64,000 bases of DNA from Streptomyces sp. SAI-135 (GTDB lineage: Bacteria; Actinomycetota; Actinomycetes; Streptomycetales; Streptomycetaceae). Of the stretch, positions 25,452 to 39,091 are shown piece by piece. The translations under genes and the position numbers were made by a program. Below the pieces are notes generated by a model. That model was not told the origin of the DNA, did no database searches, and worked only from the letters and a program-made list of their open reading frames with translations. The stretch covers positions 1,798,001 through 1,862,000 of the forward strand of contig NZ_JARXYP010000002.1 in the NCBI RefSeq assembly GCF_029893805.1, in the 5' to 3' direction. Within the stretch, counting starts at the first letter, position 1, and each line of letters starts with the position of its first letter.

Positions 25452-27638
25452 TCACCCGATGTCGGGCGGATCGATCCGCACCCAGACCGCCCCCTCGCCC
25501 CCGCTTCCCCCACCGCGGGCCATCCGAGAGGCCTGCGCGGCCTTGAGCGAGGCCGCCAACGCGGCCCCCCGCCCCGGTGGCACCCGCACCAGGACCCGTT
25601 CCCACCGCTCCCCGACCGGCGGTGCGCCCACCCTCCGGGGTCCCCCAACCGCCGTCACGGGCAACGGAACCGGCCCCAACACCTCTGCCTCATCCGGCAG
25701 TTCCACGCTCGCGAGAAAGGCGGCGAGGGCCTCGCCCGTCCCCGACACCGCGGCCATCCGCGACACCGGCGGGAAGCCCAACTCGGCCCGCTCCCCGAGC
25801 TCCCGCACCGCGTGCCCCACCGGGTCCCACCGCACCAACGCCTGCACCGGCCGCAAGGTGGGCTCGGCGACGACCACCACGGTGCCGCCGGACTCCTGCG
25901 GCCGCACCAGCGCCGACGCCGCGATCCAGCGCCGCAGCGCGTCCTCCCCGGCCCGCAGGTCCGGGCGCCCGAGCATGGCCCAGCCGTCCAGCAGCAGCGC
26001 CGCCGCGTACCCGCCCTCGGCGACCGGCTCCGCGCCCGGGGTGCTCACCACCAGTGCCGGCGCACCCGGCACGGTGTCCAGCACATGCTCACGCCCCGAG
26101 GTCCGCACCGGCACGGCCGGAAACGCCCGCCCCAGCTCCTCCGCGGTCCGCCGGGCCCCCACCACCTGCGCCCGCAGCCGGAACCCCCCGCACTCCTGAC
26201 AGTGCCAGGCCCCCTCCTCGCGCCCGCACCACCCGCAGCGCAACGCCGCCCCGGACTCCTGTCCCTCCAGCGGCCCCGCGCAGTGCCGGCACCGCGCCGG
26301 GGCCCGGCAGTTGGCGCAGGCCATCCGCGGCACATAGCCCCGCCGCGGCACCTGCACGAGCACCGGGCCGTGCCGCAGCCCCTCCCTGGCGGCCTGCCAG
26401 GCGAGCGTGGGCAACCGGGCCGCCCGCGCGGCCTCGTCCCGGGCGAGATCCTGGTCCCCGACGGTCCGCACCAGCGGCGCGACGGCCCGCACCTGCTCCC
26501 GCGAGGCCACCAGAGGCCGGGCCCACCCGCTCTCCACGAGCTGCGCCGCCTCCACGGTGCAGCTCCAACTCCCCAGGAGGAAGCCGCACTTGTCCTGTGC
26601 GGCCCGCAGCAGCAACACCTCGCGCGCATGCGGTTGCGGGGCGTGCGGCTCGCTGTGGCTGTCGTCGCCGTCGTCCCACAGAGCGACGAGCCCCAGGTCC
26701 CGCACCGGGGCGAACATGGCGGCCCGCGTCCCGACCACGGCCCGTACGGCGCCCCGGCGCACGGCAAGCCACTCCCGGTACCGCTTCTCGGGCCCGGCGT
26801 CGGCGGTCAGGACCGCGTGCCGTCCCTGCCCCAGTACCGAGGTCAGCGCGGCGTCCACGCGTGCCACGGCCCGCCCGTCCGGCACGACGACGAGCGCCCC
26901 CCGCCCCGAGGCCAGGGTCGCGGCGACGGCCCGCGCCAGTTCCCCGCTCCACTCCGGTCCGGGCAGGGCGTTCCACACCGCGCGTGGCGCGCCCCCCGAG
27001 GCCAGCGACTCCAGAAACGCGCCCCCACGCTCGTAGCGCGCCCAGGACCCGGTCTCCGGCGCCGGGGGCGGCGGCAGCGGCTCGGGTGAGGGCCGCTGCT
27101 CGGCCCGGGCGCTGCGCGGCGGCACGGCGAGCTGGAGCACGTCGGCGAGGCTGCCCGCGTACCGGTCGGCGACGGCCCGCGCGAGCCCCAGGAGCTCCTC
27201 GCCGAGCACCGGCTCGGGCGAGACGACCTGGGCGAGGGCCGCCAGCGGCCCGGAGTAGTCCGACTCGGCGCGCCGCTCGACGAGAAACCCGTCGATCAGC
27301 CCGCCGCCCTCACGCCGCCCTTCCCGGACCCGCCCGCGTCCGGCCCCGAACCGCACCCGCACGCGCACCCCGGGCTGCGCCTCGGCGTCGAGCTCCTCGG
27401 GCACGGCGTAGTCGAAGTACCGGTCGAGGTGGAGCACGCCCTTGTCGACGAGGACCCGCGCGACCGGCAACTCCTTGGCCAGCGCGGCACCCCGCCAGGT
27501 CCGCGGCTTGGCGCGCGGCACCTTGGCGTTTCGCACACTCTCCCGGATGAGCGCAAGCTGCTCGGGCTGCGCTCCGTCCGCGCCCCCGCCCACCGACCCG
27601 TTCTCGCTGCTCACAGCATCATTGGTACCAGACCCCAC
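25452..27638 (-). CDS. priA: PriA-like primosomal protein without helicase motifs
   Basis: Replication restart protein of 728 aa. The N-terminal DNA 3'-end-binding domain (ARVLVDKGVLHLDRYFDYAVPEEL) and the eight zinc-ligand cysteines (CANC, CRHC, CGWC, CQEC; about residues 450-490) are retained. The Walker A position reads ALPGPEWSG rather than GxxGxGKT, and the DEEH box reads LWDDGDD. So it should bind forked DNA and zinc but not hydrolyse ATP. This degeneration is typical of actinobacterial PriA. The GTG at 27638 lacks a good ribosome site, so the start may be a few codons later. Confidence 0.9.
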   Translation of the reverse strand: MGSGTNDAVSSENGSVGGGADGAQPEQLALIRESVRNAKVPRAKPRTWRGAALAKELPVARVLVDKGVLHLDRYFDYAVPEELDAEAQPGVRVRVRFGAGRGRVREGRREGGGLIDGFLVERRAESDYSGPLAALAQVVSPEPVLGEELLGLARAVADRYAGSLADVLQLAVPPRSARAEQRPSPEPLPPPPAPETGSWARYERGGAFLESLASGGAPRAVWNALPGPEWSGELARAVAATLASGRGALVVVPDGRAVARVDAALTSVLGQGRHAVLTADAGPEKRYREWLAVRRGAVRAVVGTRAAMFAPVRDLGLVALWDDGDDSHSEPHAPQPHAREVLLLRAAQDKCGFLLGSWSCTVEAAQLVESGWARPLVASREQVRAVAPLVRTVGDQDLARDEAARAARLPTLAWQAAREGLRHGPVLVQVPRRGYVPRMACANCRAPARCRHCAGPLEGQESGAALRCGWCGREEGAWHCQECGGFRLRAQVVGARRTAEELGRAFPAVPVRTSGREHVLDTVPGAPALVVSTPGAEPVAEGGYAAALLLDGWAMLGRPDLRAGEDALRRWIAASALVRPQESGGTVVVVAEPTLRPVQALVRWDPVGHAVRELGERAELGFPPVSRMAAVSGTGEALAAFLASVELPDEAEVLGPVPLPVTAVGGPRRVGAPPVGERWERVLVRVPPGRGAALAASLKAAQASRMARGGGSGGEGAVWVRIDPPDIG

Positions 27639-27692
27639 TGACAGACGGCCGTGCCGTCCTCGATGGCGGTGGGCCGGTTGCCGGACAAGCCC

Positions 27693-27725
27693 GAGGCCCG
27701 GCCCCCGGGAGGGGGGCCGGGCCTC
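27693..27725 (-). terminator. metK terminator
   Basis: GAGGCCCGGCCCCC (27693-27706) pairs perfectly over 14 bp with 27712-27725 around a 5-nt loop, 18 nt past the metK stop. It separates metK from priA. Confidence 0.8.
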
Positions 27726-27743
27726 GTACGCGACCGGGCGGAC

Positions 27744-28952
27744 CTACAGGCCCGCGGCCTTCTTCAGCGCCTCCACGCGGTCCGTCTTCTCCCAGGTGAA
27801 CTCCGGGAGCTCACGGCCGAAGTGGCCGTACGCCGCCGTCAGGGAGTAGATCGGGCGCAGCAGGTCGAGGTCGCGGATGATGGCGGCCGGGCGGAGGTCG
27901 AAGACCTCGTCGATCGCCTTCTCGATCTTGTCGGTGTCGATCGTCGCGGTGCCGAAGGTCTCCACGAACAGGCCCACCGGCTCGGCCTTGCCGATCGCGT
28001 AGGCGACCTGGACCTCGCAGCGCGAGGCGAGACCCGCGGCCACGACGTTCTTGGCGACCCAGCGCATCGCGTACGCCGCCGAGCGGTCCACCTTGGACGG
28101 GTCCTTGCCGGAGAAGGCGCCGCCGCCGTGACGGGCCATGCCGCCGTACGTGTCGATGATGATCTTGCGGCCGGTCAGGCCGGCGTCGCCCATCGGGCCG
28201 CCGATTTCGAAGCGGCCGGTGGGGTTGACCAGGAGGCGGTAGTTCTCCGTGTCCAGCTTGATGCCCTCGTCCAGGAGCGCCTTCAGCTCCGGCTCCACGA
28301 CGAACTCGCGGATGTCGGGGGCCAGCAGGGAGTCCAGGTCGATGTCCGAGGCGTGCTGCGAGGAGACGACGACCGTGTCGAGACGGACGGCCTTGTCGCC
28401 GTCGTACTCGATGGTGACCTGCGTCTTGCCGTCCGGACGCAGGTAGGGGATGGTGCCGTTCTTGCGGACCTCGGACAGGCGCTTGGCGAGGCGGTGCGCC
28501 AGGAAGATCGGCAGCGGCATCAGGGTGGGGGTCTCGTCCGTCGCGTAACCGAACATCAGACCCTGGTCGCCCGCGCCCTGGCGGTCCAGCTCGTCCTCGT
28601 CGCCCTCGACCCGGTTCTCGTACGCCGTGTCGACGCCCTGCGCGATGTCCGGGGACTGCGCGCCGATCGACACCGAGACACCGCAGGAAGCGCCGTCGAA
28701 GCCCTTCTTGGAGGAGTCGTAGCCGATCTCGAGGATCTTGTCGCGGACCAGCTGGGCGATCGGCGCGTAGGTCTTGGTGGTGACCTCACCGGCGACGTGC
28801 ACCAGACCGGTGGTGATCAGCGTCTCGACGGCGACCCGGGAAGTCGGGTCCTCCTTGAGGAGCGCGTCGAGGATGGTGTCACTGATCTGGTCAGCGATCT
28901 TGTCGGGGTGGCCCTCGGTGACGGACTCCGAGGTGAACAGACGACGGGACAC
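27744..28952 (-). CDS. metK: S-adenosylmethionine synthase
   Basis: Makes SAM from methionine and ATP in the cytosol. 402 aa, full length. Family motifs: [11 protein letters not shown], the ATP loop [33 protein letters not shown] with the phosphate-binding loop, and a C-terminal DLLRPIY. GTG at 28952 with AGGGAG 6 nt upstream. About 240 nt of non-coding sequence precedes it, with a possible -10 (TAAACT, 29039-29034) and an inverted repeat at 29103-29120. I saw no convincing SAM riboswitch. Confidence 0.97.
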   Translation of the reverse strand: MSRRLFTSESVTEGHPDKIADQISDTILDALLKEDPTSRVAVETLITTGLVHVAGEVTTKTYAPIAQLVRDKILEIGYDSSKKGFDGASCGVSVSIGAQSPDIAQGVDTAYENRVEGDEDELDRQGAGDQGLMFGYATDETPTLMPLPIFLAHRLAKRLSEVRKNGTIPYLRPDGKTQVTIEYDGDKAVRLDTVVVSSQHASDIDLDSLLAPDIREFVVEPELKALLDEGIKLDTENYRLLVNPTGRFEIGGPMGDAGLTGRKIIIDTYGGMARHGGGAFSGKDPSKVDRSAAYAMRWVAKNVVAAGLASRCEVQVAYAIGKAEPVGLFVETFGTATIDTDKIEKAIDEVFDLRPAAIIRDLDLLRPIYSLTAAYGHFGRELPEFTWEKTDRVEALKKAAGL

Positions 28953-29102
28953 AACGCTCCCTGGGGTTGCAGCGGCTGCTGGCTGATCATGGGCGGACGG
29001 GCTCGGGGGCTGCGCCCGGCATCGTCCGAGAACAGTTTATCGGTCGTGCTCTGCCGCCGGGCCCCTGTCTCGCCTCTCGGGAGTGCTGTGACCTGCGGCA
29101 CG

Positions 29103-29120
29103 GGCATTGTGCCCAATGCC
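29103..29120. promoter_or_regulatory. inverted repeat between coaBC and metK
   Basis: GGCATTG-TGCC-CAATGCC, a perfect 7-bp dyad with a 4-nt centre, 72 nt past the coaBC stop and about 150 nt before metK. Could be a metK operator or a coaBC terminator; there is no T run. Confidence 0.4.
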
Positions 29121-29191
29121 GAGCAGACTTGGCCAGGGGCGCCACGCCCGGGCGGCAGAGGTTCGTGGGGCCCGAGAAGCGGCTGAAGCAC

Positions 29192-30394
29192 TCAGTGCAG
29201 GCGGCTCACCACCAGGTCCCAGACGGTTTCGGCCAGGAATTCCTTCGGGCCGTGCGGGACGGGGGTCTCGCTGCCGTCGGCGCCCAGAACCACCGCCTCG
29301 TTCTCCTCGGACCCGAAGGTCTTGCGCTCGCCCACCTCGTTGACGACGAGGAGGTCGCAGCCCTTGCGCGCCAGCTTCGTACGGCCGTTGGCCAGCACGT
29401 CGTCGGTCTCGGCGGCGAATCCGACGATCACCTGGCCGGGGCGGGCGCGCTCGGCCGAGATCTCGGCGAGGATGTCCGGATTCCGCACCAGGACGATGGG
29501 CTCGGGCTCCTGGCCGTCCTTCTTCTTGATCTTTCCGGCCGCGTACGTCTGCGGCCGGAAGTCCGCGACCGCCGCCGCCATGACGACCGCGTCGGCGTCG
29601 GCCGCCGCCTTCAGGACCGCTTCGCGCAGCTGTACGGCCGTGCCCACGGGGACGACGTCCACGCCGGCCGGGTCGGGCATGCCGGTGTTCGCCGCGATCA
29701 GCGTGACCCGGGCGCCGCGCGCGGCCGCGGTGCGGGCGAGGGCGTACCCCTGCTTGCCGGAGGAGCGGTTGCCGAGGAAACGCACCGGGTCGAGGGGCTC
29801 GCGGGTGCCACCGGCGCTGACCACGACGTGTCGGCCCCTGAGGTCGGGCTCGGTGACACCGCGGGCCAGCACCCGGCGGCAGACCTCGAAGATCTCGGCG
29901 GGTTCCGGCAGCCTGCCCTTGCCGGTGTCGACGCCGGTCAGACGGCCCACGGCCGGTTCGATGACGACGGCGCCGCGGCGGCGCAGGGTCGCCACGTTCT
30001 CCTGGGTGGCCGGGTGCTCCCACATCTCGGTGTGCATGGCGGGGGCGAAGACGACCGGGCAGCGGGCCGTCAGGAGCGTGTTGGTGAGCAGGTCGTCCGC
30101 CAGCCCGTGCGCCGCCTTGGCGAGCATGTCGGCGGTGGCCGGGGCCACGACCACAAGGTCGGCGTGCTGCCCGATGCGGACGTGCGGGACCTCGTGGACG
30201 TCGTCCCAGACCTCGGTGGAGACCGGATGGCCGGACAGGGCGGACCAGGTGGCGGCGCCCACGAAGTGCAGGGCGGAGGCGGTGGGGACGACGCGGACGT
30301 CGTGGCCGGACTCGGTGAGCCTTCTCAGCAGCTCGCAGGCCTTGTACGCGGCGATGCCGCCGCTGACCCCCAGCACGACCTTCGGCTTGTCCAC
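29192..30394 (-). CDS. coaBC: bifunctional phosphopantothenoylcysteine decarboxylase/synthetase
   Basis: Two steps of coenzyme A synthesis in one 400-aa protein. CoaC (about 1-185) binds FMN: VLGVSGGIAAYKACELLRRL, PATADMLAKAAHGLADDLLT, and PAMHTEMW in place of the common PAMN motif, as in mycobacteria. CoaB (about 190-400) has SAGGTREPLDPVRFLGNRSS and KKKDG-like nucleotide-binding segments. GTG at 30394 with GGGGAG upstream. Lies downstream of rpoZ, with a strong hairpin between them. Confidence 0.96.
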   Translation of the reverse strand: MDKPKVVLGVSGGIAAYKACELLRRLTESGHDVRVVPTASALHFVGAATWSALSGHPVSTEVWDDVHEVPHVRIGQHADLVVVAPATADMLAKAAHGLADDLLTNTLLTARCPVVFAPAMHTEMWEHPATQENVATLRRRGAVVIEPAVGRLTGVDTGKGRLPEPAEIFEVCRRVLARGVTEPDLRGRHVVVSAGGTREPLDPVRFLGNRSSGKQGYALARTAAARGARVTLIAANTGMPDPAGVDVVPVGTAVQLREAVLKAAADADAVVMAAAVADFRPQTYAAGKIKKKDGQEPEPIVLVRNPDILAEISAERARPGQVIVGFAAETDDVLANGRTKLARKGCDLLVVNEVGERKTFGSEENEAVVLGADGSETPVPHGPKEFLAETVWDLVVSRLH

Positions 30395-30433
30395 CAGGTC
30401 TCCCCTTCCTCGAAGCTACGACTCCATGACACA

Positions 30434-30468
30434 CCACAGGCCCGACAGTCGCGCTGCCGGGCCTGTGG
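30434..30468 (-). terminator. hairpin between rpoZ and coaBC
   Basis: An 11-bp perfect outer stem (CCACAGGCCCG with CGGGCCTGTGG) continues to 15 bp with one G-U pair, loop of 5 nt, starting 26 nt past the rpoZ stop. Probably a partial terminator reducing coaBC readthrough. Confidence 0.65.
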
Positions 30469-30493
30469 AAAAGCCAACTGCAATCTGAAAGTA

Positions 30494-30766
30494 CTACTGC
30501 GCCGGACCCTCGACGGCCTCGGACGTCAGCAGACCCGCGTTGATCTCGCGGAGGGCGATCGAGAGCGGCTTCTCGTGGACGTGGGTGTCCACCAGCGGAC
30601 CGACGTACTCGAGCAGGCCCTCGCCGAGCTGCGAGTAGTACGCGTTGATCTGGCGGGCCCGCTTGGCCGCGTAGATCACGAGGCTGTACTTCGAGTCGGT
30701 GGCCTCGAGGAGCTCGTCGATCGGCGGGTTGATGATGCCCTCGGGCGCGGAGATGGAAGAGGACAC
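30494..30766 (-). CDS. rpoZ: RNA polymerase omega subunit
   Basis: Ninety-residue RNA polymerase assembly subunit. [20 protein letters not shown] and [20 protein letters not shown] are the conserved beta'-clamping helices. GTG start with GGAAGG upstream. Follows gmk on the same strand (64 nt), the common gmk-rpoZ-coaBC order. In Streptomyces omega is needed for normal development and antibiotic production. Confidence 0.96.
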   Translation of the reverse strand: MSSSISAPEGIINPPIDELLEATDSKYSLVIYAAKRARQINAYYSQLGEGLLEYVGPLVDTHVHEKPLSIALREINAGLLTSEAVEGPAQ

Positions 30767-30830
30767 GCTCTACCTTCCGATGGATGGGAAAGAATCGGTG
30801 TGCGCGATCACGCCTTGATGAGCAGCACGA

Positions 30831-31424
30831 TCACACGACATCCATCAAGGCTAGCAGCTCGCGCGCCACGTCCTCGACGGAGGTGTTGACCAAGGTCACA
30901 TCGAACTCGGGTTCCGCCGCCAGTTCGACCTTCGCGGCCTCCAGGCGGCGTGCGATCACCGCGGGCGGCTCGGTGCCCCGCCCGGTGAGTCTGCGCACCA
31001 GCTCCTCCCAGGAGGGCGGAGCCAGGAACACCAGCTGGGCGTCCGTCATGGACTCACGGACCTGCCGGGCCCCCTGGAGATCGATCTCCAGGAGCACGGG
31101 CTCGCCCGCCTCCAGCCGCTCCAGCACGGCCGCACGCGGCGTGCCGTAGCGGTTGCCGGCGAACTCGGCCCACTCCAGCAGCTCGCCGTTGGCGATCAGC
31201 TTGTCCATCTCGTCGTCGGTGACGAAGAAGTACTGGACGCCGTGCTTCTCGCCGGGGCGCGGCTTGCGGGTCGTCGCCGACACCGAGAGCCAGACCTCGG
31301 GGTGTTCCTTGCGCATATGGGCGACGACCGTGCTCTTGCCGACCCCTGAGGGGCCGGAGAGCACGGTCAGCCGCGGACGTACGTCCGGGGGCTCGGGGGT
31401 CGTCCCCCGGAATGTTGCAGCCAT
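30831..31424 (-). CDS. gmk: guanylate kinase
   Basis: Phosphorylates GMP to GDP using ATP. 197 aa. P-loop [16 protein letters not shown]-binding [21 protein letters not shown], lid/LID-adjacent [13 protein letters not shown] and the core [16 protein letters not shown] at 31424, 60 nt downstream of sIHF. Part of the sIHF-gmk-rpoZ-coaBC series. Confidence 0.97.
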   Translation of the reverse strand: MAATFRGTTPEPPDVRPRLTVLSGPSGVGKSTVVAHMRKEHPEVWLSVSATTRKPRPGEKHGVQYFFVTDDEMDKLIANGELLEWAEFAGNRYGTPRAAVLERLEAGEPVLLEIDLQGARQVRESMTDAQLVFLAPPSWEELVRRLTGRGTEPPAVIARRLEAAKVELAAEPEFDVTLVNTSVEDVARELLALMDVV

Positions 31425-31484
31425 GCAGCGATTATTCCAGCAATCCCGGAGTGCCCGGGACTCCCCTTCCCGGAGAGACCCGGT

Positions 31485-31808
31485 TCAGGAACCGGTGCTG
31501 CCGAACTCACGCTCCAGCGAAGCGATCTGGTTGGAGCCGAGGCCGCGTACACGGCGGCTCTCGGAGATGCCGAGCCGCTCCATGATCTGCTTGGCGCGGA
31601 CCTTGCCCACGCCCGGCAGGGACTCGAGCAGGGCGGAGACCTTCATCTTGCCGATGACGTCGTTCTCCTGGCCCTGCTTGATGACCTCGTGGAGAGAGGC
31701 GCCGGAGTGCTTGAGTCGATTCTTGACCTCGGCCCGCTCCCGGCGAGCCGCGGCGGCCTTTTCGAGCGCGGCTGCGCGCTGTTCAGGGGTAAGGGGCGGA
31801 AGAGCCAC
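31485..31808 (-). CDS. sihF: Streptomyces integration host factor
   Basis: Actinobacterial nucleoid-associated protein of 107 aa, unrelated in fold to E. coli IHF. A long N-terminal helix (TPEQRAAALEKAAAARRERA) is followed by a helix-two-turns-helix DNA-binding module (LLESLPGVGKVRAKQIMERL) and a C-terminal GLGSNQIASLEREF. Length and sequence match the S. coelicolor protein as I recall it. GTG at 31808 is preferred over the longer frame. It influences DNA topology, sporulation and secondary metabolism. Confidence 0.95.
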   Translation of the reverse strand: MALPPLTPEQRAAALEKAAAARRERAEVKNRLKHSGASLHEVIKQGQENDVIGKMKVSALLESLPGVGKVRAKQIMERLGISESRRVRGLGSNQIASLEREFGSTGS

Positions 31809-31918
31809 GCCTACGTCACCTCGGATGTCGAACTGTCGGATACGGACCGGTGAGGAACCTAGTCGCCCCACACCTGGGGAGCCACGAGCAACACGCTCGC
31901 CCGTTGACTCTGCGTCGG

Positions 31919-31947
31919 AGACTAGCGGCCAAGTCCGCCAGAGTCAG
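31919..31947 (-). promoter_or_regulatory. candidate sIHF promoter
   Basis: Reading leftward, CTGACT (31947-31942), a 17-nt spacer and TAGTCT (31924-31919), about 110 nt before the start codon. This is the only decent promoter match I see in the 279-nt gap between sIHF and pyrF, which otherwise holds only the pyrF terminator. Confidence 0.35.
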
Positions 31948-32045
31948 CGAGAACAGCGGAAAAGTCCTGGTCAGCCTCCGTCAGGCCGGACATTTCTGAC
32001 ATACTGCCCCGGATTTGAGGATGTATTCAGACTCAAGCAGAGCCT

Positions 32046-32079
32046 GAACCCCTCGTCGAAGCACTCGAACGAGGGGTTC
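32046..32079 (-). terminator. terminator of the pyr operon
   Basis: GAACCCCTCGT (32046-32056) pairs with ACGAGGGGTTC (32069-32079), 11 bp with a 12-nt loop that can pair further, 9 nt after the pyrF stop. Confidence 0.75.
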
Positions 32080-32087
32080 GAACCTCG

Positions 32088-32923
32088 TCATGCCGTCGGC
32101 AGCGCCGACCGGATCTCGTCCGCGAACCGGTCAGCCGACGCGCGCAGCGCGCCGACCTCGGGACCGTGCCGCAGCACTCCCCGGCTGACGTTGGGGACGA
32201 CATTGCGGATCGCCGCCCCGAAGACCCGGGGGAGATCGGCCGGGGTGGCCCCCTGGGCGCCGACTCCGGGCGCGAGGAGCGGACCGTTGATGTCGAGGTC
32301 GTACGTCGACAGATCGCCCAGCGTGGCCCCCACGACGGCGCCGAAGGACCCCAGGGGCTCCTCCCCCGTGTTCTCGGCCGCCAGATGGGCCAGCATGGTC
32401 GCCCCGACGTTCCGGCCGTCCGCGCGGACCGCGTGCTGGACCTCGCGGCCCTCCGGGTTGGAGGTCAGCGCGAGCACGAAGAGACCTGCGCCGCTCTCGC
32501 GCGCCAGCGCGATCGCCGGCGAGAGCGAGCCGTAGCCGAGGTACGGCGACACGGTCAGCGCGTCCGAGAACAGCGGGGAGTCCTTGCGCAGGAAGGCCTC
32601 GGCGTACGCGGCCATCGTCGAGCCGATGTCGCCGCGCTTGGCGTCCATGAGGACCAGCGCACCGGCCGCGCGGGCCTCCTCGACGGTCCTCTCCAGTACG
32701 GCGACGCCGCGCGAGCCGAAGCGCTCGAAGAACGCCGTCTGGGGCTTGAACACGGCGACCCGCTCGGACAGTGCCTCGACGACCGTGCGGCTGAAGCGCT
32801 CCAGACCGGCCACGTCGTCGTTCAGACCCCACTCGGTGAGCAGGGAGGCGTGCGGGTCGATCCCCACGCACAGCGGGCCGCGCTCGTCCATGGCCCGGCG
32901 CAGACGGGCTCCGAAGGGCTCGG

Positions 32924-32927
<4 letters not shown>
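32088..32927 (-). CDS. pyrF: orotidine 5'-phosphate decarboxylase
   Basis: Last step of UMP synthesis. 279 aa, the longer type-2 form. LCVGIDPHASLLTEWGL, VAVFKPQTAFFERFG, and the catalytic ALVLMDAKRGDIGSTMAAY with its Lys-Asp array are all present. ATGA overlap with pyrD (32924-32927). Last gene before the operon terminator. Confidence 0.96.
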
Positions 32928-34033
<1,106 letters not shown>

Positions 34034-34047
34034 GGTGTCCTCATGAA

Positions 34048-34077
34048 GAGGGGGACACCGTTTCCGGTGTCCCCCTC
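34048..34077 (-). terminator. intra-operon hairpin between carB and pyrD
   Basis: GAGGGGGACACCG (34048-34060) pairs perfectly with 34065-34077. On the transcript the loop is GAAA closed by C-G, a GNRA tetraloop. It begins 8 nt after the carB stop. No U tract follows (TTCATGAGG), so it may act as an RNase barrier as much as a terminator. Confidence 0.65.
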
Positions 34078-34084
34078 AGGGCTG

Positions 34085-37385
<3,301 letters not shown>

Positions 37386-37393
<8 letters not shown>

Positions 37394-38528
37394 GCTGGCC
37401 CTCCATCAGGGATACGAAGCGGTCGAACAGGTAGGCGGCGTCGTGCGGGCCGGCTGCCGCTTCGGGGTGGTACTGGACGGAGAAGGCCGGCTGGTCGAGC
37501 AGCTGGAGACCTTCCACGACGTCGTCGTTCAGGCACACGTGGGAGACCTCGGCGCGGCCGAACTTGGTCTCGCTGACCTTGTCGAGCGGCGCGTCCACGG
37601 CGAATCCGTGGTTGTGCGCGGTGACCTCGACCTTGCCGGTGGTCCGGTCCTGCACGGGCTGGTTGATGCCCCGGTGCCCGTACTTCAGCTTGTAGGTGCC
37701 GAAGCCGAGGGCCCGTCCGAGGATCTGGTTGCCGAAGCAGATGCCGAACAGCGGCGTCTTCCGCTCCAGCACGGCGGTCATGAGCGCGACCGGGCCGTCG
37801 GCGGTCGCCGGGTCACCGGGTCCGTTGGAGAAGAACACACCGTCCGGCTCGACGGCGTAGACCTCGTCGACGCTCGCCGTCGCCGGCAGCACGTGCACCT
37901 CGATGCCCCGCTGGGCCATGCGGTGCGGGGTCATGCCCTTGATGCCGAGGTCGATCGCGGCGACCGTGAACCTCTTCTCGCCGACCGCGGGGACGACGTA
38001 CGTCTCCTTGGTGGCGACCTCCTCGTACAGCGAGGCGCCCTTCATGTGCGGCTGGGCCTGCACGCGCGCGACCAGCTCGGACTCGGCGGCGACGGCCTCG
38101 CCGGAGAAGATGCCTGCCCGCATGGAGCCGCGCTCGCGCAGGTGGCGGGTGAGGGCGCGGGTGTCGATGCCGGAGATCCCGACGATGTCCTGCGCGACCA
38201 GCTCGTCGTCCAGGGAGCGCTTGGCGCGCCAGTTGGACGGCACGCGCGCGGGGTCGCGCACGACGTAGCCGGAGACCCAGATGCGCCGGGACTCGTCGTC
38301 CTCGTCGTTCCAGCCGGTGTTGCCGATCTGCGGGGCGGTCGCGACGACGATCTGGCGGTCGTACGAGGGGTCGGTCAGGGTCTCCTGGTAGCCGGTCATG
38401 CCGGTGGAGAACACGGCCTCGCCGAAGGTCTCCCCCACGGCCCCGTAGGCACGGCCGCGGAAGATCCGGCCGTCCTCCAGGACGAGTACCGCGGGAGTTT
38501 TCGAGGCTCCCCTTGTGGAGGTCGTCAT
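37386..38528 (-). CDS. carA: carbamoyl-phosphate synthase small subunit
   Basis: Glutaminase subunit of 380 aa. Class I GATase domain in the C-terminal half with the nucleophile Cys in [16 protein letters not shown] and the His-x-Glu in [12 protein letters not shown]-terminal CPSase small domain: [15 protein letters not shown] and [17 protein letters not shown]. Overlaps carB downstream and shares ATGA with the PH-like gene upstream (38525-38528). Confidence 0.97.
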
Positions 38529-39091
38529 CGTGCGCCTTCCGTTTCCGTCTTGTTGATCATGGAGTTAATGGCGTCGACCCACTCGGTGTGCTCGGCCGCG
38601 TGGTCCGAGCGGAACCCCGAGTCGATCAGTCGATCGCCGTGGGCCCAGGTCACGAGGAGCAGCCCGCCCTCGGTCAGGACCTTGCCGGCGATGCCCTTGC
38701 CGAGCACGGCCTCCCGAAGGGCCCCGCGCGGGATGAAGAAGTCCCTCGCTCCGGGGCGTACGACGTCCAGGCCCGCGTCCGTCAGGGTGAGCTCGACCCG
38801 GCTGCGGGTGCCGAGGCCGTGCGCCACGATCCGGTCGAGCCACTGCCCCGCTGTGGTGGAGCCGTGGTAGCGGCCGCTCATGGTCAGTCTCGCCGGACCC
38901 GGGTCGTCCGGCGCGGTGGGCAGCTCGGGCAGGTCCCCTTGGAGCGTGCCGCGCCACTTCCAGCCCTCGCGCATCAGCCAGTAGACGAGCGCGACGAACA
39001 GGGCGAGGCCGACGAGCCAGCCGATCCGGGCGGCCCAGTCGGTCACCGGCGCCGACTCCTTGCCGGCCGCGATCAGTAGTGCAGATGTCAC
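38525..39091 (-). CDS. PH-like membrane protein of the pyr operon
   Basis: Conserved protein of unknown function, 188 aa. One N-terminal membrane helix ([19 protein letters not shown]) is followed by a cytoplasmic beta-rich domain ([34 protein letters not shown]) of a bacterial PH-like type. It is coupled at both ends: GTGA overlap with pyrC (39088-39091) and ATGA overlap with carA. That dense coupling suggests a functional link with pyrimidine synthesis, for example tethering enzymes to the membrane near PyrD, but no activity can be assigned. Confidence 0.8.
   Translation of the reverse strand: MTSALLIAAGKESAPVTDWAARIGWLVGLALFVALVYWLMREGWKWRGTLQGDLPELPTAPDDPGPARLTMSGRYHGSTTAGQWLDRIVAHGLGTRSRVELTLTDAGLDVVRPGARDFFIPRGALREAVLGKGIAGKVLTEGGLLLVTWAHGDRLIDSGFRSDHAAEHTEWVDAINSMINKTETEGAR

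Noticed and set aside
25577..27550. 657-aa Pro/Arg-rich rightward frame
   Set aside because: Antisense to priA; the composition is an artefact of high GC.
27659..27743. short coding frame between priA and metK
   Set aside because: The stretch is fully explained by the metK terminator hairpin.
28953..29191. possible SAM riboswitch before metK
   Set aside because: I could not fold any SAM-I, SAM-II or SAM-IV core there; only an inverted repeat and a possible -10 remain.
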